Source of the DNA: JAPPHA01 sp965220985
Lineage (GTDB): Bacteria > Pseudomonadota > Alphaproteobacteria > Rhodobacterales > Rhodobacteraceae
Direction: 5' to 3'
DNA length: 64,000 nucleotides
Assembly (NCBI GenBank): GCA_965220985.1
Contig: OZ244854.1
Location: 3,410,001-3,474,000, forward strand
Part shown: positions 26,826-35,817 of the stretch, piece by piece
Position numbering within the stretch: position 1 is the stretch's first letter
Layout: the number at the start of each line of letters is the position of its first letter
Position numbers and translations under genes: made by a program
The notes under the pieces: model-generated
What the model saw: only the letters and a program-made list of their open reading frames with translations
Told to the model about the DNA's origin: nothing
Database searches by the model: none

Positions 26826-28418
26826 ATGAGGAGAACCGACATGTCGAAAATAGAGGATATTCTGCGCAATCGCCACAGTGGCGGATTGAACATATCCGAG
26901 ATCGTGGCGTCAGTTGGCACGTCGCGTGGGACGGTGTCCCATGTGCTGAAGCGCGCCCGCGCGGCGGGGATTTCGTGGCCGCTGCCTGACGGGGTGGACA
27001 GGGTTGCGCTTCGCGACATCATCTATCCGGCGCCGCCCCGCCCGGCGGATGCCGTGCACCTGCAGCCGGACTGGCCGGAAATCGTGAAGGAGCTTGCGCG
27101 GCACGATCGCCCCCGATCGGCGCGGGTGACCCGCCTTCAGCTGTGGCGGGAGTATTGCATGGAGGCCGAGGACCAGGGACTGCGCCCCTACGGACGCAGC
27201 CAGTTCTATGCGCTTCTCTCCGATCACCTTTCGGGGCCAGGAGCTCCGCCGGAGATGCGCTTCACCTATCTGCCCGGGGAATACGCCCTGTCGGACTATT
27301 CGGGCAAGAGCCTGGGCGTCACGACCCCTCAGGGGCTGAAGATGGTCGAGGTCTTCGTCTGCGTCCTGGGCTGCTCGCGCCTGATCTTCGCGACCGCGAC
27401 CGAGGACCAGACTCTGCGGTCCTGGACCGATGCCCATCAGCAGGCCTTCTCGTACTTCAAGGGGCAGCCGAGCAAGCTCGTCATCGACAACCTGAAGTCC
27501 GGCGTGACCAAGTGGCACAAGGAGGATCCCATGCTGAACGACACCTTCGCCGACTTTGCCCGTCACCATGATCTGGCGGTCTTGCCGGCACGTCCCGGAC
27601 GACCTCGCGACAAGGGAATCGTCGAGAATGCGGTCAAGGCGGTTCAGTCGCGCATCCTGGTGCCGCTGCGCCATGAAACCTTCATCAGTCTCGCGGACAT
27701 GAAGCGTGCGCTGCGCACCGGCCTCGACGAACTGAATGCCGCCCCCATGGCCGATCACGGCGCCAGCCGCATCGAACTGTTCGAGACGGAGAAGAAGGAG
27801 GCTCTCAAGCCGCTGCCAGCCCATCCATGGGAATACGCCGAGTCCGTCAGGCGCAAGGTCGGCCGGGACTATCACGTGAAGCTCGGCAAGAACAAATACT
27901 CAGTGCCGCATCGCCTCATCGGCGCGACGGTCAGAGTGCGCCACAGCGAGCACACGGTCGAGGTGTTCGACATGTCGACCGGCGAGCGGGTCGCAACCCA
28001 TCCCCGCCAGTCGGTGGTCAGGCGGTTGGCAACCCGGGCCGATCACATGCCCGAAGCCCACCTGGAGATGCAACATCGCCGGAGTCCGGAATACGAACTG
28101 TGGCTTCGATGCAAACTCCGCGCTGTCGGACCCGTCACGGACAATTGGGCTGGCCTTTGCATCGAGAGCCGCGACTTTCCCGAACATGCCTACCAGACGC
28201 TGCGCAGCGCCATCTCCCTGGCCGAAAAGCACGGATCGAAGAGGGTGGAGGCGTCCTGCACCGCTGCCGTGGCACAGGGCCGTTTCAGCTACGCCTTTCT
28301 GCGGGACTGGCTCAAGACCGCACCTCCCTTGGAGGACGACACCGAACCGCTGCGTCCCCACAGGTACCTGCGGGGCCCGGACTACTATGCCAACCAGTCA
28401 CGAAAGGAGAACAACTGA
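26826..28418 (+). CDS. istA: IS21-family transposase IstA
   Basis: Transposase of the IS21 element (530 aa). An N-terminal helix-turn-helix (ISEIVASVGTSRGTVSHVLK) precedes a DDE/RNase H-like core with LSDYSGKSL (Asp), KLVIDNLKSGV (Asp) and PRDKGIVENAV (Glu), then a C-terminal beta domain (LGKNKYSVPHRL). All catalytic residues are present. GAGGAGG stands 9 bases before ATG 26826; ATG 26841 with its own AGGAG is an alternative. Overlaps istB by one base (TGATG). Confidence 0.96.
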   Translation: MRRTDMSKIEDILRNRHSGGLNISEIVASVGTSRGTVSHVLKRARAAGISWPLPDGVDRVALRDIIYPAPPRPADAVHLQPDWPEIVKELARHDRPRSARVTRLQLWREYCMEAEDQGLRPYGRSQFYALLSDHLSGPGAPPEMRFTYLPGEYALSDYSGKSLGVTTPQGLKMVEVFVCVLGCSRLIFATATEDQTLRSWTDAHQQAFSYFKGQPSKLVIDNLKSGVTKWHKEDPMLNDTFADFARHHDLAVLPARPGRPRDKGIVENAVKAVQSRILVPLRHETFISLADMKRALRTGLDELNAAPMADHGASRIELFETEKKEALKPLPAHPWEYAESVRRKVGRDYHVKLGKNKYSVPHRLIGATVRVRHSEHTVEVFDMSTGERVATHPRQSVVRRLATRADHMPEAHLEMQHRRSPEYELWLRCKLRAVGPVTDNWAGLCIESRDFPEHAYQTLRSAISLAEKHGSKRVEASCTAAVAQGRFSYAFLRDWLKTAPPLEDDTEPLRPHRYLRGPDYYANQSRKENN

Positions 28419-29188
28419 TGGCGTTGCTCAATCCAACCGTCGAACTGCTGCTCAGCCTCAAGCTCACCGGAATGGTCGAAGCCTTCCGCGAGCAGGCCTC
28501 GATGCCGGACTATGACGATCTCGCCTTCGAGGATCGTCTCGCGATGCTTCTCGAACGCGAGCGACTTCACCGTTCCGATCGCAGCTACGTGGCCCGGCTG
28601 CGCCGGGCCAAGCTTCGCGAACGAGCAGAAATCGAGAACGTCCACTGCGGTGCCGGACGCAGCATCGCGAAGACCACGCTGCTTCATCTTGCCGCTGGCC
28701 ACTGGATCCGCGACGGCGCCAATCTGATCGTCGTCGGCAAGACCGGTGTCGGCAAGACCCACCTGAGTTGCGCTCTCGCCAACCAGGCCTGCCGACAGGA
28801 CTGGCACGACATCTATCAAAGGGTGCCCGAAATGCTCGGGGGCATCGCCCAGGCGCGTGCGGACGGCAAGCGGCCACAGCTACTGCGGCAGGTCATGCGG
28901 GCCGATCTTCTCGTCCTCGACGACTGGGGGCTGCAGTCCTTCACCGCAGAAGGCCGGCGTGACATCCTCGAGATCATCGAGGCCCGCAACACGCGCAAGT
29001 CTATCATCATCGCTTCGCAACTGCCGGTGACCGAGTGGCACCGGGTCGTGGGCGAGGGGACGATCGCCGACGCGATCCTCGATCGCATCGTCCATTACGC
29101 CCATCACATCGAGCTGAGCGGCGAGTCGCAGAGGCGACAGAAGACGCCGCCGCCTCTCGACGGTTCCGGTGGCGACCGCAAGGAATGA
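28418..29188 (+). CDS. istB: IS21-family helper ATPase IstB
   Basis: AAA+ ATPase that assists IstA and target choice (256 aa). Walker A VGKTGVGKTHL, Walker B DLLVLDDWG and sensor ASQLPVTEWH are present; the C-terminus AHHIELSGES is typical. The start overlaps the istA stop, with AAAGGAGA 7 bases upstream. Intact, in contrast to the broken istB at 32.6-33.3 kb. Confidence 0.96.
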   Translation: MALLNPTVELLLSLKLTGMVEAFREQASMPDYDDLAFEDRLAMLLERERLHRSDRSYVARLRRAKLRERAEIENVHCGAGRSIAKTTLLHLAAGHWIRDGANLIVVGKTGVGKTHLSCALANQACRQDWHDIYQRVPEMLGGIAQARADGKRPQLLRQVMRADLLVLDDWGLQSFTAEGRRDILEIIEARNTRKSIIIASQLPVTEWHRVVGEGTIADAILDRIVHYAHHIELSGESQRRQKTPPPLDGSGGDRKE

Positions 29189-29290
29189 AGGCATGTCAAC
29201 TCGGGGCACCAACGGACATGGTCCCGCATCGAGGGCAGGCCTCCGCAAGGTCCCGGACATGCCTCGCAGAACCCGTGGCCCCGCGCCGCC

Positions 29291-29324
29291 TTTGCCCCCC
29301 GTCGCCTCGGCGACGGGGGGCAAA
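29291..29324 (+). terminator. Perfect 16-bp palindrome after istB, terminator-like
   Basis: TTTGCCCCCCGTCGCC and GGCGACGGGGGGCAAA pair with a 2-base loop (TC), bracketed by A/T-rich ends. It lies 103 bp past istB inside the IS21 element. It could end istAB transcription or block read-through from either side. Confidence 0.65.
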
Positions 29325-29386
29325 AATCGATCGAAACGCGGTTTTGTTCTCCGGTCGGGCTCCGCCCTCCCTGCGAACAAACCCGC
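29312..29386 (+). repeat. Large hairpin repeat, copy B
   Basis: Same sequence as 22358-22430 in inverted orientation. Hairpin arms GCGGTTTTGTTC (29338) and GAACAAACCCGC (ending 29386) differ from copy A but still pair, so the fold is conserved. It overlaps the right arm of the 16-bp palindrome. Confidence 0.8.
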
Positions 29387-29530
29387 GCCCGACCGCCCGT
29401 CAGAGAGGTCACCTCTTGACCTCCAGCATCAGCTCGCAGACCATTTGGCGGTCACTGAAAGGACACAACAGCAAGGAGAGTGACAGCATCTGAACACAGC
29501 CCCGAGAAGAGACCAGAGCGCGAAGTGAAT

Positions 29531-29595
29531 CGCGTTCAAGTGTCGCCGGAATGGTGTTCAAGTGGTATCGGAATTGCGTTCAAGTAAATCGGAAT
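29531..29595 (-). repeat. IS21 right-end triple repeats
   Basis: Three inverted units (29531-29552, 29553-29574, 29575-29595) of the same GTTCAAG-N-CGGAAT pattern as the left end. Confidence 0.9.
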
Positions 29596-29601
29596 TAGCA
29601 A

Positions 29602-29877
29602 GGGCCCCTGGACAACAACCTCGCCGAGCGCTTGCTGCGCTGTCCCGTCATCTCGCGAAAGCTGTCTTTCGGTTCCAACAGCGAGAAAGGGGCGAAACAT
29701 TCCGCCATGATGTTCGGGATCATCGAGACCCTGCGGCTGAACGGGATCGATGTCCAGAAATGGCTGCAGGACTGGCTCACCACCTGTGCAGGCAACGGCG
29801 GCCAGCCCCCCGACGATCTGTCGCCATGGCTGCCATGGTCGATGGACGATGACAGGCGCCGAAAGCTCGCAGCCTGA
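29602..29877 (+). pseudogene. IS66 TnpC transposase, C-terminal fragment
   Basis: The open frame begins directly at the IS21 end and reads DNNLAERLLRCPVISRKLSF and onward (GSNSEKGAK, IIETLRLNGID), with a tail DDLSPWLPWSM: the C-terminal part of IS66-type TnpC. About 92 residues remain of a ~500-residue protein; no 5' part is found on the other side of IS21. Two bases separate its stop from the DruA-like frame. Confidence 0.88.
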
Positions 29878-29879
29878 CG

Positions 29880-30770
29880 ATGACATCGGATGACAAGGTC
29901 GCGTGCCGTTATTACGGCCGCGACTTCACCACCGGCGAGATGACGCTGATGCGGGAACTGATCGCGGCCTCCCCGCAGCAGAGCCGAGCAGGCCTGGCAC
30001 GCGAGTTCTGCCGCGCCATCGGCTGGTTCAAGCCCGACGGCGAACTCAAGACCATGATGGCAAAGGTCACCATGCTCAAGATGCATCGCGACGGGATCAT
30101 CACCCTGCCGCCTGCGTGACAGAGACCAACGACGCCCCGGCCCCCGGTCATCGGCCCTGAAACCGATCCGCCGAGATCGCCGATGCCCGACACCCTGGAT
30201 GCGGTGCGACCGATCCGGCTGGTCAAGGTCACCGGGGCCGGACCTGACGCCAGCGCCACGTGGAACGGCTTCATCGCTCGCTGGCACTATCTCGGGTACT
30301 CGCGCCTGGTCGGCGCACAGATGCGATACGCGGTCCACGACCGCGAGGACCGACCTCTGGCCATGCTCGGCTTCTCGGCGCCCGCGTGGAAGACCGCCCC
30401 CCGCGACGCGTTCATCGGGTGGTCGCCGGAGGTGCGGGAACGAAACCTTCATCGGGTGATCAACAACTCCCGCTTCCTGATCATGCCGTGGGTGCGGATC
30501 TCCAACCTCGCATCCCACGTTCTCGCAGCCGTGCGTCGCCAACTGCCGCAGGACTGGCACGCGCAGTACAACGTCACGCCGCTCCTGATCGAGACTTTCG
30601 TCGAGACCCCGCGCTTCACGGGAACGACATACCAGGCGTCGGGTTGGATCAATGTCGGAACCACGCAGGGACGCGGGCGCTACGATATCAAGATGGAATT
30701 CGGCAAGCCGAAGAAGCAGATCTGGCTGTGCCCGCTCAGAAAAGACTGGAAACGAACCCTCAACAAGTGA
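29880..30770 (+). pseudogene. DruA-like DUF4338 protein, split by one in-frame stop
   Basis: Two pieces in the same frame. The first (29880-30119) reads CRYYGRDFTTGEMTLMRELI and ends ITLPPA. The second (to 30770) contains WHYLGYSRLVGAQMRY, NNSRFLIMPWVRI, ETFVETPRFTGTTYQASGW and GRGRYDIK, the DUF4338/DruA hallmark region. A single TGA at 30117 separates them; together they make about 296 codons, the usual length. DruA is one subunit of the Druantia phage-defence system, but stand-alone DUF4338 genes are common beside transposons and no other druantia gene is here. It follows the IS66 fragment by 2 bases, suggesting a passenger gene. Restart at ATG 30183 could still make a 195-aa product. Confidence 0.82.
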
Positions 30771-30884
30771 CAGAATGGCGATCCGTCACGCCCTTACCGA
30801 ACGATTACAGTTGATGCATGGGGCCACATCTTGTGGTATTTGTAGAAAAATCAACAACCTACAAGACCACAAGGAGTCAACCCC

Positions 30885-32330
30885 ATGCAGACACAGTGTA
30901 CATCACGACATCTCGAATTTGAAGGCTTCGGGCGTCGCGAAGTCGTCGCCAATTTCGACGGTGGACGCATGACGTCGGACGGAGGCGCGGCACTTCTGCG
31001 TGAAGCGGACCTCCTGTACCGAGTTTCCGAGCGTCTGGCGGCCTGTTTTGTCGACCATCGCAGCCCCGAACGGATCGAGCACTCGTTGCAAGGCCTGGTG
31101 GCGCAGCGCACCATGGCGATCGCGCTGGGCTACGAAGACATCAACGATCATGAGCGGTTGCGCGACGACCCGGTTCTGGCTCTCGCCTGCGGCTGTTCCG
31201 ACGTGACGGGCGCGACGCGTGCGCGCAAGCGCGACACGGGTCATGCACTGGCAGGACCGAGCACGCTCAACCGGCTGGAACTCGGCAGGCCCGACAAGGC
31301 CGAGAAGGATCGTTACAGGAAGATCGTTGCCGATCAGTACGCCATCGACCGGCTTCAGGTCGCGTTGTTCCTTGAAGCCCATGACGAACCGCCCGAGGCG
31401 ATCGTGCTTGACGTGGACACGACCGATGACGCGTTGCACGGCGGCCAGGAAGGCCGGTTCTTTCACGGCCATTACGGTCACTACTGCTATCTTCCGCTCT
31501 ACATCACTTGCGACAAGCATGTTCTGTGTTCGCGGCTGCGCACGGCCGACAGCGACGCTGCGGAGGGCGCGCTGGACGAGATCAAGCGGGTTGTCGGGCA
31601 GGTCCGGGCTGCCTGGCCCTCGACACGGATCACCCTGCGGGGCGATTCCGGCTTCTGTCGCGACGCGATCATGTCGTGGTGCGAGGCCGAGAATGTCGAT
31701 TACGTGCTTGGTCTGGCACGCAACTCCCGTCTGACACAGCGGATTTCGAAAGCAATGCACAAGTCGCGACGCCGCTGCGCGGTCACCAAGGAGGTGTCAA
31801 CGCGGTTTCGGGACTTCGTGTACCGGACGCGGACATCGTGGAGCCGATCGCGCCGTGTCGTGGGCAAGGCGGAGTGGCTGCCGGGTCCCGGAGGGGCGAA
31901 CCCCCGGTTCGTGGTCACCAACATCGACAAGAGGCAGATCAGGACGAAGGAGCTCTACAAGGAACTGTATTGCGGTGGCGGCGACATGGAAAACAGAATC
32001 AAGGACCAGCAGCTGTGGCTGTTCTCGGATCGCACCTCCAGTAACACCATGCGGGCGAACCAGCTGCGGGTCAACTATTCGGCCTTTGCGGGCATGCTGA
32101 TTCAAATCGTTCAGCGCATCGGGTTGCGGGGCACCGCACTCTCCAAGGCGCGGGTCGACACGGTTCGTTCACGGCTGTTGAAGCTGGCAGGCCGCGTCAC
32201 GGTGTCAGTCCGCAGGATCCGTCTGTCCTTTGCGTCGGCGTTTCCGATGCAGGAGGTCTACAGGCAGGCGCTCGCCAATCTGCGTGCCGCTGCGCTGCGA
32301 GCGCCACCAGCCTTTTCCTGCGACAGCTGA
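30885..32330 (+). CDS. IS1380-family transposase
   Basis: Transposase of 481 aa. It begins with the family text FEGFGRREVVANFDGGRMTS. Catalytic-core segments are VLDVDTTDDALHG, RGDSGFCRD, and GGGDMENRIKDQQLWLFSDR near the C-terminus. Frame is intact with AAGGAG 8 bases before the ATG. I could not fix the terminal inverted repeats with confidence; GGGGCC motifs near 30818 and 32418 are weak candidates. Confidence 0.93.
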   Translation: MQTQCTSRHLEFEGFGRREVVANFDGGRMTSDGGAALLREADLLYRVSERLAACFVDHRSPERIEHSLQGLVAQRTMAIALGYEDINDHERLRDDPVLALACGCSDVTGATRARKRDTGHALAGPSTLNRLELGRPDKAEKDRYRKIVADQYAIDRLQVALFLEAHDEPPEAIVLDVDTTDDALHGGQEGRFFHGHYGHYCYLPLYITCDKHVLCSRLRTADSDAAEGALDEIKRVVGQVRAAWPSTRITLRGDSGFCRDAIMSWCEAENVDYVLGLARNSRLTQRISKAMHKSRRRCAVTKEVSTRFRDFVYRTRTSWSRSRRVVGKAEWLPGPGGANPRFVVTNIDKRQIRTKELYKELYCGGGDMENRIKDQQLWLFSDRTSSNTMRANQLRVNYSAFAGMLIQIVQRIGLRGTALSKARVDTVRSRLLKLAGRVTVSVRRIRLSFASAFPMQEVYRQALANLRAAALRAPPAFSCDS

Positions 32331-32640
32331 CGCCGACCGACAGGTGCCGTTCAACAGCGGCACGGTCGCTCGAGTGGCGGCAGGCCGCAACGTGCCCGGA
32401 TTTGGGCGGCTGCCAGGCCCCGCCCGGAATTTTTGGAACATATGCGGAACATTGGCAAGAGTCTGACGGTTTCGACGGTTGGAATCGATTGAATCTTGCG
32501 CCCATGACGGAGACACGATCAAGTGCCCGCGAAAATCACCGAAAGTGGGTGTCTACGCGATGCTGGAGAGATATCCGGTCTAGGGCAGGGCTCGGAATGA
32601 CAACACGCTCTGTCCGCCACTTCGGCTCATATCTCTGACC
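32331..32640. other. Gene-free stretch between IS1380 transposase and istB remnant
   Basis: 310 bp with no convincing frame. It must contain the right end of the IS1380 element and the lost start of the istB remnant. Confidence 0.5.
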
Positions 32641-33348
32641 CAATTGGAGAATCTTGCGACCGGCCTCGACAGCATGGCAGAAACGTTGCGCGATCAGGAG
32701 GTTCCCGAAATCTCCGGCCTCGACTTCGACGACCGCATCACCACGCCGCTCGAGACCGAGGTCTCGCATCGCAACAATCGAAGCTACCTCGCGCACCTGC
32801 GTCGGGCCCAACTCCGTGTCCGCGCCTGTGTCGAGGACGTGGATTGACGGGCCGGGAGCGGAATCTCGCGCACCGTGCTCACCCGCCTTGCCGCAGGCAA
32901 CCGAATCCGACAGGGGGGTCAACCTGACGGTCACCGGCGCCTGCGGCAGCGGAAAGTCGTGGCTCGCCTACGCCATCGCCCATCAGGCCTGCCGCCAGCG
33001 GCGCTCGGTGCTCTACCGTCGGGTGCCCGAACTCAACGCCGAAATCGCCAACGCGCACGACACGGGACGCCTCGACCGGGCGCTTCGCCGCCTCGCCCGC
33101 CTCGACTTTCTGGTTCTGGACGACTGGGCCTGCAAGAATTTTCCGCGCAGGCGCGGCGCGACATGCTCGAGACCGTCGAGCAACGTTACATGCAGAAACC
33201 GACCCTGATAGCCAGCCAGAATCCCACCGAGCACTGGCACAACGTCGTCGGCGAGCCGACACTCGCCGATGCCATCCTCGATCGGGTGATCCACAACGCC
33301 CATCACATCGAGCTCTCGGGCGAATCCATGCGCAGGCGCAACAACTGA
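32641..33348 (+). pseudogene. istB: Degenerate istB (IS21 helper ATPase)
   Basis: IstB-like text spread over shifted frames: NNRSYLAHLRRAQLR ends in a stop at 32847; then VTGACGSGKSWLAYAIAHQA (Walker A) and LDFLVLDDWACKNF (Walker B); then another frame for RRDMLETVEQRYMQKPTLIA and HHIELSGESMRRR. At least two frameshifts and one stop. It is clearly diverged from the intact IstB at 28418, so it comes from a different IS21 element. No istA is found upstream, where the IS1380 element lies. Confidence 0.88.
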
Positions 33349-33470
33349 AGGCTGCAGAATACAATCTTGACAATGGGTTTACGTCGCTTACGCTCCGAAA
33401 CTTGGTCTTCGGCCAAGACATCCAAAGGGAGGGCCCGAGAACTATCCTCTGGGGCGCCGATACCCCGAAC

Positions 33471-33512
33471 GGTCAAGTGCGGCAGGAATCAGGGTCAAGT
33501 CAGCAGGAATCA
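33471..33512 (+). repeat. Tandem 21-bp IS21-type end repeats of the defunct element
   Basis: Two adjacent units of GGTCAAGT-N4-5-AGGAATCA (33471-33491 and 33492-33512), 122 bp after the broken istB. They resemble IS21 right-end repeats but differ from those of the intact copy. They mark the outer end of the dead element, 83 bp before the next ankyrin gene. Confidence 0.7.
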
Positions 33513-33594
33513 ACATGCCGTAAGGGTGCCCTAGATTCGCCTGAAATTTTCACAGCGATAACTTAACCGATTTTCGTTCAAGTTGGAGAAAAAA

Positions 33595-35817
33595 ATGAGA
33601 AAAAGAATGGTGGGTTCCTATTTGGCCGGTTTAGTTTTCATTGTGTTTTGGGCCGCAGTTGCCTCGGGCCAAAAAACCTCAGACATGAAGTGTCTGTTGG
33701 AGGGCACGTCTTTTTGGGAAATGGCCAACGTCAAGATGATAGACGAGTGCATCCGCTCTGGGGGCAATTTCTCTGTCAGAAATGGTGATGGATCAACAGC
33801 GTTGCACTGGGCTGCGGCCTTCAACTCAAATCCTGGTGTAGTCGAACGCCTCGTCCAGTTGGGTGCTAACATTAAGGCCAGAGACAAAGATGGTTGGACA
33901 CCTTTGCATATGGCTGCTTCATTTTATCCGAGGCCAGACATGATCAAGCGCCTCATCCAGTTAGGTGCCGAAACCGAGGCTAGAGATGGACTTGGAAGAA
34001 CGCCGTTACACTTGGCGGCATCATACAACCCAGAACTGGCCGTAATTGAATACCTTGTCCAAATTGGTGCAAATATTGAGGCCAGAGACAAAGATGGCTG
34101 GACTTTGCTGCATGCGGCAGCATCAAATAACCCCAATCCAGACATGGTAGAACGCCTCGTACAGATTGGCGTAGGAATCGACACTCAAAGCCATAATGGG
34201 TTCACACCGCTGCACTATGCAGGGGGACACAGCATCAATCCGGACGTCATCGACCGCTTGGTTCAGCTAGGGGCCGACATATTTTCCCAAGGTAATAATG
34301 GGTTTACCCCGTTACAATGGGCTGCATTGAGCAACCCCGAACCGGACGTGATCGAACGCCTTATCCGACTTGGGGGCGACTACGAAGCACGAGACGACGA
34401 CGGTTGGACTCTTCTGCACATGGCAGCGTCGAGTAACTCCAATCCAGAAGTGATAGAGCGCTTGGTTCACCTCGGAGCCGACATCGCTGTTCGAGACAAC
34501 AACGGCCATACCCCGCTGCACTCGGCTGCTGTAGACAACCACGATCCAGACGTGATCGAACTCTTGGTATTCTTAGGATCCGATACCGAGGCCACAGATG
34601 AATTTGGAAGGACGCCGCTGCACTTGGCGGCATCATACAACCCAGAACTGGCCGTGGTCGAAATCCTCATCGAATTTGGTGCCGATAGAGCGGCCACAGA
34701 CGACGATGGCTGGACGCTGTTGCACGCGGCTGCATCTTTCAACTCCAATCCAGACATGCTCGGGCGCCTCATTGAGTTTGGAGCCGGTATCGAGGCCAGA
34801 GATGCAACTGGAAGGACACCGCTACATTTGGCTGCTTCGAATAACCCAATTCCTGTCATGGTTACGCGCCTCATCGAACTCGGAGCCGACATCGCTGCTG
34901 AAACAAAAAATGGGCACAACCCACTATACTTAGCTGCTGCGAACACTTCAAATCCAGATGTAGTCGAGAGTCTCATTCGGCTCGGGGCCAACATCTCTGC
35001 ACGTTACAAGACTGGGGATACCCCTTTGCACTGGGCTGCAAAAGAAAACCCTGAACCTGAAGTGATTGAGCGCCTAGTCCTTCTCGGAGCTGACATCACT
35101 GCCCGAGACGATGAAGGGTACACCCCTTTTCACTGGGCGGCAGCAAACAACTCCAATCCCGACGTTATCGAGAGCTTTGCTAAGCTCGGGGCCGAAATCG
35201 CAACCCGAGACAGTAGCGGAAATACCGCTCTGCACTGGGCTGCAGGAAGCAACCCGCACCCGGGCGTGATCAAACGCCTCGTTCACCTTGGGGCTGAAAT
35301 CACAACTCGAGACGATGAGGGGAATACCCCGTTGCACCGGGCTGCGATGGACAACTCAGAACCAGAAGTAATAAAAATGCTCGTTCAACTTGGGGCAGAT
35401 GTACAAATTCGAGCCGAGTATGGGTTGACCCCCCTGCACTGGGCTGCCGGAAGCAACCCCAATCCTGATATCTTGGAACAGTTGGTTCAATTGGGGGCAG
35501 ATGTCATGACACGTGACGCAATAGGGTCGACCCCCTTGCATTGGGCTGCGTCAACCAATCTAGAACCAGCCATTATTGAGCGCCTCGTACATCTGGGAGC
35601 CGACGTCAACGCCCGTGACGCTGAGGGGAATACTCCATTGCATAGGGGGGCGAGACTCGGTTCTTTTTCAGAAAATGTCGTCCGCTTGTTGGACCTTGGA
35701 GCCGACCCTACGGCTGTGGCGGGTAACGGCAAGACCCCATGGGAATTGATCCAGAACAACCCAAAGTTGAAAAACACAAGTGCCTACTGGCGACTTAATG
35801 ATGCGAGATTCAGATAG
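33595..35817 (+). CDS. Secreted ankyrin-repeat protein, 19 repeats
   Basis: 740-aa protein predicted to be exported. It has a basic start MRKRM and a hydrophobic core (about residues 7-23). The cap KCLLEGTSFWEMANVKMIDE and CIRSGGNF carries two cysteines and FW. Nineteen 34-residue ankyrin repeats follow, then the same tail as the first ankyrin protein (NNPKLKNTSAYWRLNDARFR). GGAG is 6 bases before the ATG. Repeats fall partly into similar blocks (TPLHLAASYNPELAV occurs twice), indicating internal duplication. The 3' flank just past the stop is also similar to that of the gene at 23700. The gene follows the end of a defunct IS21 element and is more AT-rich than core genes. Confidence 0.9.
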   Translation: MRKRMVGSYLAGLVFIVFWAAVASGQKTSDMKCLLEGTSFWEMANVKMIDECIRSGGNFSVRNGDGSTALHWAAAFNSNPGVVERLVQLGANIKARDKDGWTPLHMAASFYPRPDMIKRLIQLGAETEARDGLGRTPLHLAASYNPELAVIEYLVQIGANIEARDKDGWTLLHAAASNNPNPDMVERLVQIGVGIDTQSHNGFTPLHYAGGHSINPDVIDRLVQLGADIFSQGNNGFTPLQWAALSNPEPDVIERLIRLGGDYEARDDDGWTLLHMAASSNSNPEVIERLVHLGADIAVRDNNGHTPLHSAAVDNHDPDVIELLVFLGSDTEATDEFGRTPLHLAASYNPELAVVEILIEFGADRAATDDDGWTLLHAAASFNSNPDMLGRLIEFGAGIEARDATGRTPLHLAASNNPIPVMVTRLIELGADIAAETKNGHNPLYLAAANTSNPDVVESLIRLGANISARYKTGDTPLHWAAKENPEPEVIERLVLLGADITARDDEGYTPFHWAAANNSNPDVIESFAKLGAEIATRDSSGNTALHWAAGSNPHPGVIKRLVHLGAEITTRDDEGNTPLHRAAMDNSEPEVIKMLVQLGADVQIRAEYGLTPLHWAAGSNPNPDILEQLVQLGADVMTRDAIGSTPLHWAASTNLEPAIIERLVHLGADVNARDAEGNTPLHRGARLGSFSENVVRLLDLGADPTAVAGNGKTPWELIQNNPKLKNTSAYWRLNDARFR

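Larger units (their letters stand above)
26640..29600 (+). mobile_element. Complete IS21-family insertion sequence
   Basis: About 2.96 kb with inverted ends (TGCAAATTCCGA at 26640; TCGGAATTAGCA ending 29600), three tandem 21-22-bp repeats at each end, and intact istA and istB. No target duplication is visible: the left flank is a DDE transposase fragment and the right flank an IS66 fragment, so the junctions have been rearranged since insertion. Confidence 0.88.

Noticed and set aside
26447..27022. Minus-strand open frame across the left IS21 end
   Set aside because: Runs antisense over the terminal repeats and the start of istA; no SD and no similarity.
29880..30770. Complete Druantia defence system
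   Set aside because: Only the DUF4338 domain is present, broken by a stop, with transposases on both sides and no druE or other subunits.
33800..35650. Regular ~102-bp repeats considered as CRISPR or minisatellite
   Set aside because: They are degenerate, in frame, and encode ankyrin units.
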